A program made the translations under genes and the position numbers. Of a stretch of 64,000 bases of DNA, positions 8,191 to 17,089 are shown one piece after another. A model generated the notes under the pieces. It made no database searches, was not told the DNA's origin, and saw nothing but the letters and a program-made list of their open reading frames with translations. Source of the DNA: Polynucleobacter sp. VK25 (GTDB lineage Bacteria > Pseudomonadota > Gammaproteobacteria > Burkholderiales > Burkholderiaceae); contig NZ_CP061288.1 in the NCBI RefSeq assembly GCF_018687355.1, positions 630,144 through 694,143 on the forward strand, read 5' to 3'. Each line of letters begins with the position of its first letter. Position 1 is the first letter of the stretch.

Positions 8191-9393
8191 TTAGATTCGC
8201 TCAATCACCATGGCGATGCCTTGACCAACCCCAATACACATAGTGCACAGCGCATAACGCTTTTGCTTTTCTTCTAATTCAACTAGTGCAGTAGTGACCA
8301 GACGTGCACCACTCATGCCGAGTGGATGGCCTAAGGCGATGGCACCACCATTAGGATTGACTCGCGCATCATCATCAGCAACCCCTAGATCGCGGAGCGT
8401 AGCAAGTCCCTGAGAAGCAAATGCTTCATTCAGTTCAATGACATCCATTTGATCGACTGTCATACCAAGACGTTTCAAAATCTTTTTAGATGCAGGAGCG
8501 GGACCAATGCCCATAATTCTGGGGGGAACACCAGCTGTTGCCATACCCAAAATCTTAGCCCTTGGTTTGAGCTGATATTTTTTAACAGCTTCTTCGCTAG
8601 CAAGCAGTAGTGCGCACGCGCCATCATTCACCCCGGAGGCGTTTCCTGCAGTCACGGTGCCGTCTGGGCGAACGATGGGCTTTAACTTTGTAAGCGCCTC
8701 GATAGTGGTAGCGCGAGGATGTTCATCTTGATCAACGACGATCGGATCCCCCTTTTTCTGTGGAATAGTGACAGGAGTGATTTCTTTGGCAAAGCGACCA
8801 CTTGCTTGAGAGGCAGCAGCTTTCGTTTGGCTGCGCAGCGCCATTTGGTCCTGATCTGCACGATTGATCTTGAAGTCATCGGCAACATTTTCTGCGGTCT
8901 CAGGCATCGAATCTACGCCATATGCTTTTTTCATCAAGGGATTAATGAAGCGCCAACCAATCGTAGTGTCTTGCAGAGAATGTCCACGTGAAAATGCAGA
9001 GTCAGCTTTCGGCATGACATAAGGTGCGCGACTCATACTTTCTGCACCACCAGCAATAGCCAGATGAATTTCTCCTGAAGCAATAGCACGTGCAGCAGTT
9101 CCAATAGCATCCATGCCAGAACCACATAGACGATTAATTGTGGAGCCTGGAACATCGGGCGATAGCCCTGCCAATAAGGAGCTCATGCGAGCAAGATTAC
9201 GATTATCTTCGCCTGCTTGATTTGCGCAACCATAGATGACTTCATCTACTTCATCCCATTTCACATGCGGATTACGTTCCATTAATGCCTTAATCGGTAC
9301 AGCACCCAGATCATCGGCTCGTACCCCTGACAAAGCCCCACCATATCGGCCTATAGGGGTTCTGATGGCATCGCAAATATAGACAGGTTTCAT
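8191..9393 (-). CDS. acetyl-CoA acyltransferase, 3-oxoadipyl-CoA thiolase type
   Basis: A 400-residue degradative thiolase. The nucleophile is Cys90 in NRLCGSGMDA; GGAIALGHPLGMSGAR gives the catalytic His and CTMCIGVGQG the C-terminal Cys. The GCANQAGEDNRNLARM segment and length are like PcaF/PaaJ, which split 3-oxoadipyl-CoA into succinyl-CoA and acetyl-CoA. This suggests a dicarboxyl-CoA substrate, but a general beta-ketothiolase cannot be ruled out. It lies 13 bases after the IclR gene in the same operon, separate from the other beta-oxidation genes across the divergent promoter. Confidence 0.88.
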   Translation of the reverse strand: MKPVYICDAIRTPIGRYGGALSGVRADDLGAVPIKALMERNPHVKWDEVDEVIYGCANQAGEDNRNLARMSSLLAGLSPDVPGSTINRLCGSGMDAIGTAARAIASGEIHLAIAGGAESMSRAPYVMPKADSAFSRGHSLQDTTIGWRFINPLMKKAYGVDSMPETAENVADDFKINRADQDQMALRSQTKAAASQASGRFAKEITPVTIPQKKGDPIVVDQDEHPRATTIEALTKLKPIVRPDGTVTAGNASGVNDGACALLLASEEAVKKYQLKPRAKILGMATAGVPPRIMGIGPAPASKKILKRLGMTVDQMDVIELNEAFASQGLATLRDLGVADDDARVNPNGGAIALGHPLGMSGARLVTTALVELEEKQKRYALCTMCIGVGQGIAMVIERI

Positions 9394-9406
9394 TTTTAAT
9401 CTTTAA

Positions 9407-10183
9407 TTAAGTGTGTTTAATTTTGTACAGTTCCGCATCAATCTTATCTTTTAATTCCAATAGTGCTGGTACATAGTTTTCAAGAAGACCATTCAGCTGG
9501 CTTTCAGCTGGGGTGCTTAAATTGAGTGAGGCGTGTTTTCCATTTAAAAGTTGTATTGAAGTAGAGATCGCGGAAATTTCAGGTAACCAAGTAGCAAGAC
9601 AATAACCTTTGTTTTGCATAGATTCAATCGCTGCTCGTATTTCCTGCTCTATTTGCCCCCAATTTTTTATCTCACTATTTTTTAATTCTAAAAGCAGGGA
9701 AGCTCGGCTGGAAGGGTCTAGGCTGGCAATCCAAGCTCTGCCAAGTGAGGTTCTCTCGATTGGCACTCTTTGACCAGCTGCAACTGTTCTAAGCGCAATA
9801 TTTTTTGTATATCGAATGGATTCTAGGTAAACCATCTCATGACGATCGGCAACAGCAAGGCCAACATTAAGCTTCATTTTTTCAGAAGCTTTGCGCATCA
9901 GAGGTTCAATCAATCTGAGCTCAACCGAGCTGGTTTTATAAGCGTGTCCCAGACTTAGTACCGTGGGAGCCAGGCGGTAGGCGGACTTCTGTTTGTCATG
10001 CTCCAAAAAGCCTGATAGGACCAGGGTTTGCGTTAGGCGGCTAACGGTAGATGGGGGTAGTCCAGTGCGCTCTGCAATCTCGCTATTTCCCAGCAAGTTC
10101 ATGCCAGGCTTGAAGCAGCGCAGGATCTCAATTCCGCGTTCTAAGGACCGGTTGAGCTTGGAGGAGGGCTTTCTTAATTCCAT
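9407..10183 (-). CDS. IclR-family transcriptional regulator (second)
   Basis: 258 residues: an N-terminal winged helix (LERGIEILRCF, then NSEIAERTGLPPSTVSRLTQTL) and a C-terminal effector domain. It starts an operon with the thiolase and MFS genes and is divergent from the long plus-strand catabolic array. A perfect inverted repeat covers its own start codon, which suggests autorepression and joint control of both directions. Confidence 0.87.
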   Translation of the reverse strand: MELRKPSSKLNRSLERGIEILRCFKPGMNLLGNSEIAERTGLPPSTVSRLTQTLVLSGFLEHDKQKSAYRLAPTVLSLGHAYKTSSVELRLIEPLMRKASEKMKLNVGLAVADRHEMVYLESIRYTKNIALRTVAAGQRVPIERTSLGRAWIASLDPSSRASLLLELKNSEIKNWGQIEQEIRAAIESMQNKGYCLATWLPEISAISTSIQLLNGKHASLNLSTPAESQLNGLLENYVPALLELKDKIDAELYKIKHT

Positions 10184-10196
10184 CTAGTGGAATTAA
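10174..10196. promoter_or_regulatory. palindromic operator over the IclR start codon
   Basis: TTAATTCCA (10174-10182) and TGGAATTAA (10188-10196) are exact inverted repeats with a five-base centre. The IclR initiation codon (10181-10183, minus strand) is inside. The site lies in the divergent promoter region for the second IclR operon and the plus-strand array. A regulator-binding site is inferred from symmetry and position. Confidence 0.65.
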
Positions 10197-10269
10197 ACCA
10201 TAAATTTCTGGGTTGGATGGGGGGATACTGCTGCATCAATAACCTAATAAGCAAAAAGCGGAGACTAGT

Positions 10270-11268
10270 GTGAGTAATTGCCCGAAAAGAGGGGAGCGCC
10301 TGACTTTTGTAATTCGTCTGTTAACTGGATTAACGGCTTGTTTAGTGAGTGCTTCAATTCTTGCAGCCTATCCCGATAAACCCATCAAGGTCATTGTTCC
10401 ATTTGCGCCGGGTGGTGGTACTGATCTCGTAGCAAGAACGCTGGCTGTGCCAATGTCTGATTCTTTGCGTCAGCCTATCGTGATTGATAACAAGCCGGGT
10501 GGCAGCACTATCATCGGAACAGATGCTTTGGCAAAAAGTGCGCCAGATGGCTACACATTGGTGGTGGCGACATTAGCGCATGCAGTTAACCCTAGCCTTA
10601 AGACCAAGTTGCCTTACTCACAAGATAAAGATTTCGCTCCAGTGATATTGGTTGGCGTATCTCCGAATATTGTGGTGGTCTCGGCAGATAGTCCCTATAA
10701 AACGTTTATAGAATTTCTGGCGGCGGCAAAAGCAAATCCAGGAAAACTCTCTTATGCATCGCAGGGTGGCGGAACGTCAGCGCATCTGGCGGGCGAACTG
10801 TTTAACTCTATGGCCGGGACAAAATTAACTCACGTGCCATACAAGGGCGCTGGCCCAGCGTTGACTGATGTAATTGGCGGACAGGTAGACGTGATGTTTG
10901 CGACTGCCTCAGCTGTTGGAAGCCTAGTAGATGCCGGTAAGCTGCGAGCCCTTGCTGTTACTACGCCAACGCGCTCTACAACACCAGCTTTAGCTAAGCT
11001 TCCTACGGTTGCAGAGAGTGGCGTGCCTGGTTATAACGCGGGTAGTTGGTATGGTTACTACGCGCCAGCGGGCACTCCACCAGATGTGATTAATAAATTA
11101 AATGCAGCAATCAAAAAAGCAGCGCAAACATCTACCTTCAAAAGCAGAGTGGAGAGCGAGGGCCTGATGATTAAAACAGGCACCCCAGAAGATTTTGCTA
11201 ACTTTGAAAAAGCTGAAGAAATTCGTTGGCGCAAGGTTATTAAAGATGCCAACATTAGTCCAGATTAA
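10270..11268 (+). CDS. Bug/TctC-family periplasmic solute receptor (2)
   Basis: About 332 residues. The start is GTG 10270 with GCGGAG six bases upstream. A somewhat long signal peptide (hydrophobic LLTGLTACLVSASILAA) precedes YPDKPIKVIVPFAPGGGTD and the later VPYKGAGPALTDVIGGQ loop. It is the first gene of the long array, divergent from the second IclR gene. It probably captures the array's starting substrate. The transporter membrane subunits are not in the window. Confidence 0.9.
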   Translation: MSNCPKRGERLTFVIRLLTGLTACLVSASILAAYPDKPIKVIVPFAPGGGTDLVARTLAVPMSDSLRQPIVIDNKPGGSTIIGTDALAKSAPDGYTLVVATLAHAVNPSLKTKLPYSQDKDFAPVILVGVSPNIVVVSADSPYKTFIEFLAAAKANPGKLSYASQGGGTSAHLAGELFNSMAGTKLTHVPYKGAGPALTDVIGGQVDVMFATASAVGSLVDAGKLRALAVTTPTRSTTPALAKLPTVAESGVPGYNAGSWYGYYAPAGTPPDVINKLNAAIKKAAQTSTFKSRVESEGLMIKTGTPEDFANFEKAEEIRWRKVIKDANISPD

Positions 11269-11290
11269 ATATTCATAGCGAGGAAGTGTG

Positions 11291-12088
11291 ATGACTTTTC
11301 AATTAATTGAGTTGACCGTTGATGACGGTATAGCTACCTTACGATTAAATCGTCCAGAGAAGCGTAATGCTATGAACGACGATATGCGCTCAGAATTTAT
11401 CGAGGCCCTGGAGATGATTACGGCTGATAAATCTATTCGTGCCTTGGTCTTGACTGGCAACGGTAAAGGATTTTGTGCAGGTGGCGATATTTCCGGCATG
11501 GAAAAACGGATGAAAGCGCCGGCAGGAGAGGTGGCCTTTAACGGCTGGCATCGTCAGCAGCGTGTTCATCATGCAGTTTCGCTTTTGCATACCATGCCCA
11601 AGCCAGTGATTGCTGCTGTAAATGGCCCCGCATCCGGTTTAGGGGCTGATACTGCCTTGGCATGTGATTTCATTATTGCCTCTGATGCTGCGAATTTCAC
11701 TTGGTCCTATATCAATCGTGGAATTATTCCTGATGGCGGCGGTATGTACTTTTTGCCAAGACGCGTGGGTTTGGTAAAAGCAAAAGAATTGATCTTTTCA
11801 GGTAGAAAAGTGGATATCGATGAAGCTGTGCGCATTGGCATTGTGGATAAAGTGACGAATTCAGAATCACTAGTGCAAGATGCACAAGCTTGGGCTAAAG
11901 AAATGAGTCATGGTTCTGCTACTGCACTTGCATTGGGCAAGACTATCTTGAATCAAACTTTTGAAACGACTGCTGCGCAAGTGTTCGCTCAAGGAAGTCA
12001 AGCTCAGGGCATTTGTTACACCAGCACTGAGCATCGTGAATCTGTATTGGCTTTTTTAGAAAAAGCTGCAGCTGCAAAAAATAAATAA
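11291..12088 (+). CDS. crotonase-family enoyl-CoA hydratase/isomerase, PaaG-like
   Basis: 265 residues with the oxyanion-hole patterns GFCAGGDIS and GPASGLGADTALACD. The two hydratase glutamates are not kept: the first is Asp (GLGADTA) and the second position reads FTWSYINRG. A GIIPDGGG motif instead places an Asp as in PaaG/isomerase-type crotonases. It therefore more likely moves a double bond or rearranges a CoA ester than adds water. ATG 11291 follows AGGAAG at 11281-11286. It lies 22 bases after the receptor gene. Confidence 0.82.
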   Translation: MTFQLIELTVDDGIATLRLNRPEKRNAMNDDMRSEFIEALEMITADKSIRALVLTGNGKGFCAGGDISGMEKRMKAPAGEVAFNGWHRQQRVHHAVSLLHTMPKPVIAAVNGPASGLGADTALACDFIIASDAANFTWSYINRGIIPDGGGMYFLPRRVGLVKAKELIFSGRKVDIDEAVRIGIVDKVTNSESLVQDAQAWAKEMSHGSATALALGKTILNQTFETTAAQVFAQGSQAQGICYTSTEHRESVLAFLEKAAAAKNK

Positions 12089-12097
12089 GGTAAAGAT

Positions 12098-14194
12098 ATG
12101 AGTAGTGCAATTCAGAAGCTAATGGAGCCCCGCAGCATTGCGGTCATTGGAGCGTCAACTGATCCAAAGAAAACTGCTGGCAGACCTATTGCCTATTTAC
12201 AAAAACACCATTTCAGAGGAAAGATCTATCCCATTAATCCGCGCGTTGAAGAAATCGCGGGATTGAAGTGTTACCCAGACATCGCAAGCCTTCCAGAAAC
12301 GCCGGATGTTGCTATTGTCATGGTGGGAACGGATAAAGCGCTCACTGCAGTTAAAGAGCTGGCTGCACTGGGGACGCCTGCTGCCATTGTATTAACCAGT
12401 GGATTTGCAGAACATGGTCCTGAGGGCTTAAAAAAACAAGAAGAGCTAATTAAGGCTGCTGGCAGTATGCGTATCCTGGGTCCAAACACCATTGGCATGG
12501 TGAACATTACGGATGACATTCCGTTATCACCAAGTAGTGCATTAGAGATGGATGAGTTTCCTAAGGGCTCAGTGAGCGTGATTTCTCAAAGCGGCGGTAT
12601 TTTGGGTTCCCTCTTATCTCGCGCTACTGCTTGTGGTCTTGGTTTATCAAAACTAGTCTCCACAAGTAACGAAGCAGATCTTGGTTTGGCTGACTTTGTA
12701 GATTATCTAGTTGATGACCCAAGCACCAAGGTGATTGTTCTCTATATAGAGAGTATTCGTCATCCTGATCGGTTTCGTGCTTCAGCGCTGAGAGCTAAAA
12801 AAGCAGGCAAGCCTATCGTTGTTTATAAAGTAGGTAAATCTGAAGCCGGTATTCAGGCGGCTGTCTCGCACACAGGTGCTTTGGCTGGCACCGACAAAAT
12901 GTATGACGCCTTATTTAAGCAAACAGGCATTATTCGTGCCAATAAATTTTCAGATTTCTTAGATATTCCTGCTGCACTCTCATCCGGACGCGTCCTAAAA
13001 GGTAAGCGTGTTGCTGTTTTGACTTCTACTGGTGGTGCTGGAACCTTGGTCGCTGATAGTTTAGGCGAGTGGGGCTTTGAAACCCCAGCCCCTGATGAGA
13101 AAACTGCCGAGCGTTTGCGAGCTCTTCAGCCTGGCGATCAGGCGGTGCTCGATCGCAATCCAATTGATGTGACCTTAGCGGGCCTGCAACCTGATTTATT
13201 GCGTGGTGCAATCAGTGCGCTATTGGATAGCCCTACATATGATGCGTTGATTTTGATTTTGGGCTCATCGAGTTTATCTATGCCAGATCTCATGGCTGGT
13301 GCGGTTCGTGATTGTATGCAAACCAGCGATAAGCCAGTGCTTGCCTATGTGAGTCCTCATGCACCCATCGCAGGTGCGCTGATGACGAAGCTTGGGGTGC
13401 CAGCATTTTCACAGCCAGAAAGTTGTAGCGTCGCACTAGGCAGCATGTTGCATGCCAGCCAACTAAAGGAATCCAAAGTAGATCAGGGTGCAAGCGTCAG
13501 CATTCCTGCTGGGCTTGATATCGCCACAATGCATGGCTCTCTCAATGAGAGCGAAGCAAAAAACCTCTTTTCAGCTTTTGGAATTCCCGGTGTTCGTGAG
13601 GTGATTATTGATGCTGCCAGCACCAATTTTGACGCCGCTAAAGCATTGGGTGAAAAGTTAGTTGTAAAAATATTATCCAGTGAGATTCTTCATAAAACCG
13701 AGGTTGGCGGAGTTGCACTAAATGTCCCATCCTCTGAACTTGCAGCCAAAATCAATTCGATGTCTGCAGACGTTCAATCAAAAGCGGGCGTGACAATTTC
13801 ACAGTTTTTGGTTCAAGAAATGGCACAAGGTGGACTTGAGTTTATGGTGGGTATGCATCGCGATCCATTAGGGACTGCTATTTTGGTGGGTATGGGTGGT
13901 GTTACAGCGGAGTTATTTAAAGACACTCATATGCGACTCATTCATCCCGGAAGATCATTCTCAGAGCAAGAGGCACTAGAAATGCTGAAAGAATTAAAAA
14001 CCTGGCCATTGCTTGTCGGTTATAGGGGTAGAGCAAAGTGTGATGTTGCTAGCTTAGTCAAGGCGATTGTTCAGTTTTCAGGAATGGTAGCCGCTTTAGA
14101 AGATCGTTTGCTAGAGTGTGAAATCAACCCCATCTTTGTTTTTGGCGAAGGCCGTGGAGTCAAGGCTGCCGATGGTATTGCAGTATTGAACTAA
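12098..14194 (+). CDS. NDP-forming acyl-CoA synthetase (ACD/Acs superfamily, fused subunits)
   Basis: 698 residues combining a CoA-binding Rossmann domain (MEPRSIAVIGASTDPKK), a succinyl-CoA-ligase-like domain with phosphoryl-accepting His258 (AVSHTGALAG), and a C-terminal ATP-grasp domain (LVVKILSSEILHKTEVGGV, GMGGVTAELF). These enzymes join an acid with CoA using ATP to ADP and phosphate, or run in reverse to save energy. The distribution fits pimeloyl-CoA synthetase-like and feruloyl-CoA synthetase-like members. In this array it is a second route to acyl-CoA next to the CaiB transferases. Ribosome site: AAGGTAAAG. Confidence 0.85.
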   Translation: MSSAIQKLMEPRSIAVIGASTDPKKTAGRPIAYLQKHHFRGKIYPINPRVEEIAGLKCYPDIASLPETPDVAIVMVGTDKALTAVKELAALGTPAAIVLTSGFAEHGPEGLKKQEELIKAAGSMRILGPNTIGMVNITDDIPLSPSSALEMDEFPKGSVSVISQSGGILGSLLSRATACGLGLSKLVSTSNEADLGLADFVDYLVDDPSTKVIVLYIESIRHPDRFRASALRAKKAGKPIVVYKVGKSEAGIQAAVSHTGALAGTDKMYDALFKQTGIIRANKFSDFLDIPAALSSGRVLKGKRVAVLTSTGGAGTLVADSLGEWGFETPAPDEKTAERLRALQPGDQAVLDRNPIDVTLAGLQPDLLRGAISALLDSPTYDALILILGSSSLSMPDLMAGAVRDCMQTSDKPVLAYVSPHAPIAGALMTKLGVPAFSQPESCSVALGSMLHASQLKESKVDQGASVSIPAGLDIATMHGSLNESEAKNLFSAFGIPGVREVIIDAASTNFDAAKALGEKLVVKILSSEILHKTEVGGVALNVPSSELAAKINSMSADVQSKAGVTISQFLVQEMAQGGLEFMVGMHRDPLGTAILVGMGGVTAELFKDTHMRLIHPGRSFSEQEALEMLKELKTWPLLVGYRGRAKCDVASLVKAIVQFSGMVAALEDRLLECEINPIFVFGEGRGVKAADGIAVLN

Positions 14195-14199
14195 ATAGA

Positions 14200-15018
14200 A
14201 TGCAACTCGAGCAAATCAAGACCGTTCATCAAGTCCCTTATAGGGATGGACATGTTTCGTGGCACGAGTTTCGTTCTGCCAGTAATGGCAACGCTCCTTT
14301 AATCTTGTTGCATGGTGGTCACGGCAGTTGGGAGCATTGGCGCAAAAATATCGAGGTACTCGCTGAGCACTTCCATTTATATGTGCCAGATATGCCTGGC
14401 TTTGGAGATTCCTCATTCTTTGACAGTCAATTTCAGGTGGGAATGCTTGAGCCCATGATTGCTACGATCAATACCTTGATCGGTACTGATGTGCAAATTG
14501 AGATTGCTGGATTCTCTTTTGGCGGTTTTGTTGCTGCCCATATTGCAAACCAAAGAGCAGGCGTTCAAAAGCTGGCGCTATTAGGGAGTGCAGGTCATGG
14601 CGGCCCACGCCGTCCTAAGGGTGATTTGCTAGCTTGGAAAGAGGCTCACGAAAGCGGCAATACAGAAGAGCTTCATCGTGTGATGCGCGAAAACTTATTT
14701 CAGCAAATGTTAAGTTCCTACGACAGAGTCGATCCGCTAGCTGTACGCATTCATCTCGACGCTTGTGTAGCTACACGTTTTAGAAGCAAGCCTATTGCAA
14801 GGCCTGGTGGATTAGCAGAGCAGCTCGAGATGTATCTTGGCCCAACCCTATTCATTTGGGGTGAACATGACAAGACTTGCACCCCAGAGTATTTGCTTGA
14901 AAAATTGGTGAATAGCAAGCCGAATAGATCTGCGGAAATTGTTCTTGATGCAGGTCATTGGGTGCAGTATGAAAAACCTGATCAAATCAATCAATCCCTA
15001 ATTGCGTGGTTCAAATAA
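14200..15018 (+). CDS. alpha/beta-hydrolase
   Basis: 272 residues. Nucleophile Ser106 lies in AGFSFGGF, the acid in FIWGEHDKTCTP and the histidine in DAGHWVQYEKP; LHGGHGSWEHW is the HG oxyanion loop. It resembles meta-cleavage-product or 3-oxoadipate-enol-lactone hydrolases in size and motifs, but the substrate is not evident. It sits five bases after the acyl-CoA synthetase and could open a lactone, hydrolyse an ester or act as a CoA thioesterase within the pathway. Confidence 0.8.
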   Translation: MQLEQIKTVHQVPYRDGHVSWHEFRSASNGNAPLILLHGGHGSWEHWRKNIEVLAEHFHLYVPDMPGFGDSSFFDSQFQVGMLEPMIATINTLIGTDVQIEIAGFSFGGFVAAHIANQRAGVQKLALLGSAGHGGPRRPKGDLLAWKEAHESGNTEELHRVMRENLFQQMLSSYDRVDPLAVRIHLDACVATRFRSKPIARPGGLAEQLEMYLGPTLFIWGEHDKTCTPEYLLEKLVNSKPNRSAEIVLDAGHWVQYEKPDQINQSLIAWFK

Positions 15019-15026
15019 GCCGGCAC

Positions 15027-17069
15027 ATGAATACTAAAGTTACTTCTCACCTAGAGTCAGGCGTCATGGTTATTACCGTGAACAATCCGCCAATCAATGC
15101 GGGCTCTATAGAAGTACGCCAGGGTTTATTGGATGCAATCACTGCCCTTGAGGCAAATTCTGCAGCTCAGGCTGGGGTCATCATTGGTGCAGGCACTACA
15201 TTTATTGCGGGTTCTGATATTAAAGAATTTTCATTGCCGCTTGCAGAGCCACATTTGCCGCAGGTGATTGCTGCTATTGAGAATTGCTCTAAGCCTGTAG
15301 TTTGCGCGATTCATGGCGCTGCATTAGGCGGAGGCTTTGAGCTTGCTTTAGGTTGTGACGCGCGTATCGCCCAAGAAGGCGCGGTAGTCGGTTTGCCAGA
15401 GGTCAGCTTAGGGATTATTCCTGGCGCAGGCGGCACGCAACGTTTACCCAGAATTATTGGCATTGAGAAATCTATAGAGCTGATCTGTGGGGCTACTCGC
15501 ATTAAGGCTGATGAAGCATTAAAACTGGGTATTGTTATCAAAGTCGTGCGTGAGGACTTATTAGCTCACGCCATCAGCTTGGCGTTAGCGTTGGGCGGTA
15601 AAAAATCACGCGTTCGTGATCTAGCGACACCGAGAGCTGAGACGGTAAATATTGAGACGGCCACTCAAAAGGCTTTAAGGGCTGGCAAAAGTCGCCCACA
15701 AATCAAAATGGCAATTGAGATGATCCTCAATGCAATGACACTCCCAATTGATCAGGGCCTAGCAAAAGAGCGCGAGGTCTTTCAAGCGCTGCGCATCTCG
15801 ACTGAAGCAAAAGCGTTGCGTCATCAGTTTTTTGCCGAACGTAAGCTATTTAAAGCTTTGAGCTCAAACGGGACACAAGCAAAAACAGTTGACGGTATAG
15901 CAGTCATTGGCGCTGGCACAATGGGGTCTGGCATAGCGATCGCCTGTTTGTCTGCTGGCTACTCAGTGCATCTATTAGATCAAAGTGCTACTTCATTGGT
16001 AAATGGTGTGAAAAAGGTTGAGGACTTTTATGGCGCTCGCTTAATGAATGGCAAGATGAGTGCCGAAAAGGTTGCTGCAGCCTTGGGACGCTTTACACAT
16101 TCTTCGCAATGGGCTGATATTGCCTCTGCCGACCTCATTATTGAAGCAGTCTTTGAGGATATGGAAGTAAAGCATGCTGTATTCAAGCAAATCGATGAGC
16201 ATGCTAAAGCGGACGCATTGCTGGCAACCAACACCTCCTATTTAGATATTGAGGTAATTGCAGCAAAAACCCGCAATCCTGCGCGGGTGTTTGGACTGCA
16301 TTTCTTTAGCCCGGCCAATATCATGAAGTTGATGGAAATCATTCGACTTAAAGAAACTGCAGATGCCGTTATCGCAACAGGCTTATTGTTTGCAAAGCGA
16401 TTGGGTAAGACCCCGGTCATCAGCGCTAATGCATTTGGTTTTATTGGCAATCGTATTTATGCAGCCTACCGTCGGCAATGTGAGTTCATGCTGGAAGAGG
16501 GTGCGTATCCAGAGCAGATTGATAAAGCGCTCGAAGAATTTGGTTTTGCCATGGGCCCTTTTGCTGTTGCGGATATGTCTGGCTTGGATATTGCTTGGGC
16601 AATGCGTAAGAGCCAAGCAGCTTCACGAGATCCGGGGCATCGGTATGTAAATATTCCGGATGTCTTATGTATAGAGGGTCGCTTTGGCCGTAAGACGGGG
16701 TCTGGATACTATGCTTATGACAGCGCCGGAAAGAGGACGGTAGATCCTTGGGTTCATCAAGTGATTGATAAAGCAAGTGCAGCCAAGAATATGGTGAGAA
16801 GACCATTTTCTTCTCAAGAAATTGTTGATCGCGTCTTGCTTGTTATGATCAATGAAGTTGCACACTTAGTATCTGAGGCGGTAGTAAGTGATGCCACTGA
16901 TTGTGATATTGCTTTAGTCAATGGATACGGGTTCCCGCGTTGGCAAGGTGGCCCTGTATTTATCGCTCATGAGATGGGTTTAGAAAAGTTAACTACTGCA
17001 ATGGGTGTTCTTGAGAAGCAAAGTGGCCCTGGATTTAAGCGTGCCAATCTGAATGTCTTATTTAAATAG
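15027..17069 (+). CDS. bifunctional enoyl-CoA hydratase / 3-hydroxyacyl-CoA dehydrogenase (FadB/FadJ-like)
   Basis: About 680 residues. The N-terminal crotonase domain keeps both catalytic glutamates (GGGFELALGCD and GLPEVSLGIIPGAGGTQRL). It is followed by a Rossmann domain (VIGAGTMGSGIAIACLSAGY) and a 3HCDH domain with catalytic His in GLHFFSPANIMKLMEII and two C-terminal helical repeats (GFPRWQGGPVF). It hydrates 2-enoyl-CoA and oxidises the 3-hydroxy product to 3-oxoacyl-CoA for the thiolase. GTG 15006 is in-frame upstream but overlaps the hydrolase; ATG 15027 is preferred, without a clear ribosome site. Confidence 0.9.
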   Translation: MNTKVTSHLESGVMVITVNNPPINAGSIEVRQGLLDAITALEANSAAQAGVIIGAGTTFIAGSDIKEFSLPLAEPHLPQVIAAIENCSKPVVCAIHGAALGGGFELALGCDARIAQEGAVVGLPEVSLGIIPGAGGTQRLPRIIGIEKSIELICGATRIKADEALKLGIVIKVVREDLLAHAISLALALGGKKSRVRDLATPRAETVNIETATQKALRAGKSRPQIKMAIEMILNAMTLPIDQGLAKEREVFQALRISTEAKALRHQFFAERKLFKALSSNGTQAKTVDGIAVIGAGTMGSGIAIACLSAGYSVHLLDQSATSLVNGVKKVEDFYGARLMNGKMSAEKVAAALGRFTHSSQWADIASADLIIEAVFEDMEVKHAVFKQIDEHAKADALLATNTSYLDIEVIAAKTRNPARVFGLHFFSPANIMKLMEIIRLKETADAVIATGLLFAKRLGKTPVISANAFGFIGNRIYAAYRRQCEFMLEEGAYPEQIDKALEEFGFAMGPFAVADMSGLDIAWAMRKSQAASRDPGHRYVNIPDVLCIEGRFGRKTGSGYYAYDSAGKRTVDPWVHQVIDKASAAKNMVRRPFSSQEIVDRVLLVMINEVAHLVSEAVVSDATDCDIALVNGYGFPRWQGGPVFIAHEMGLEKLTTAMGVLEKQSGPGFKRANLNVLFK

Positions 17070-17089
17070 AAAATAGATCGGGAAATTAA

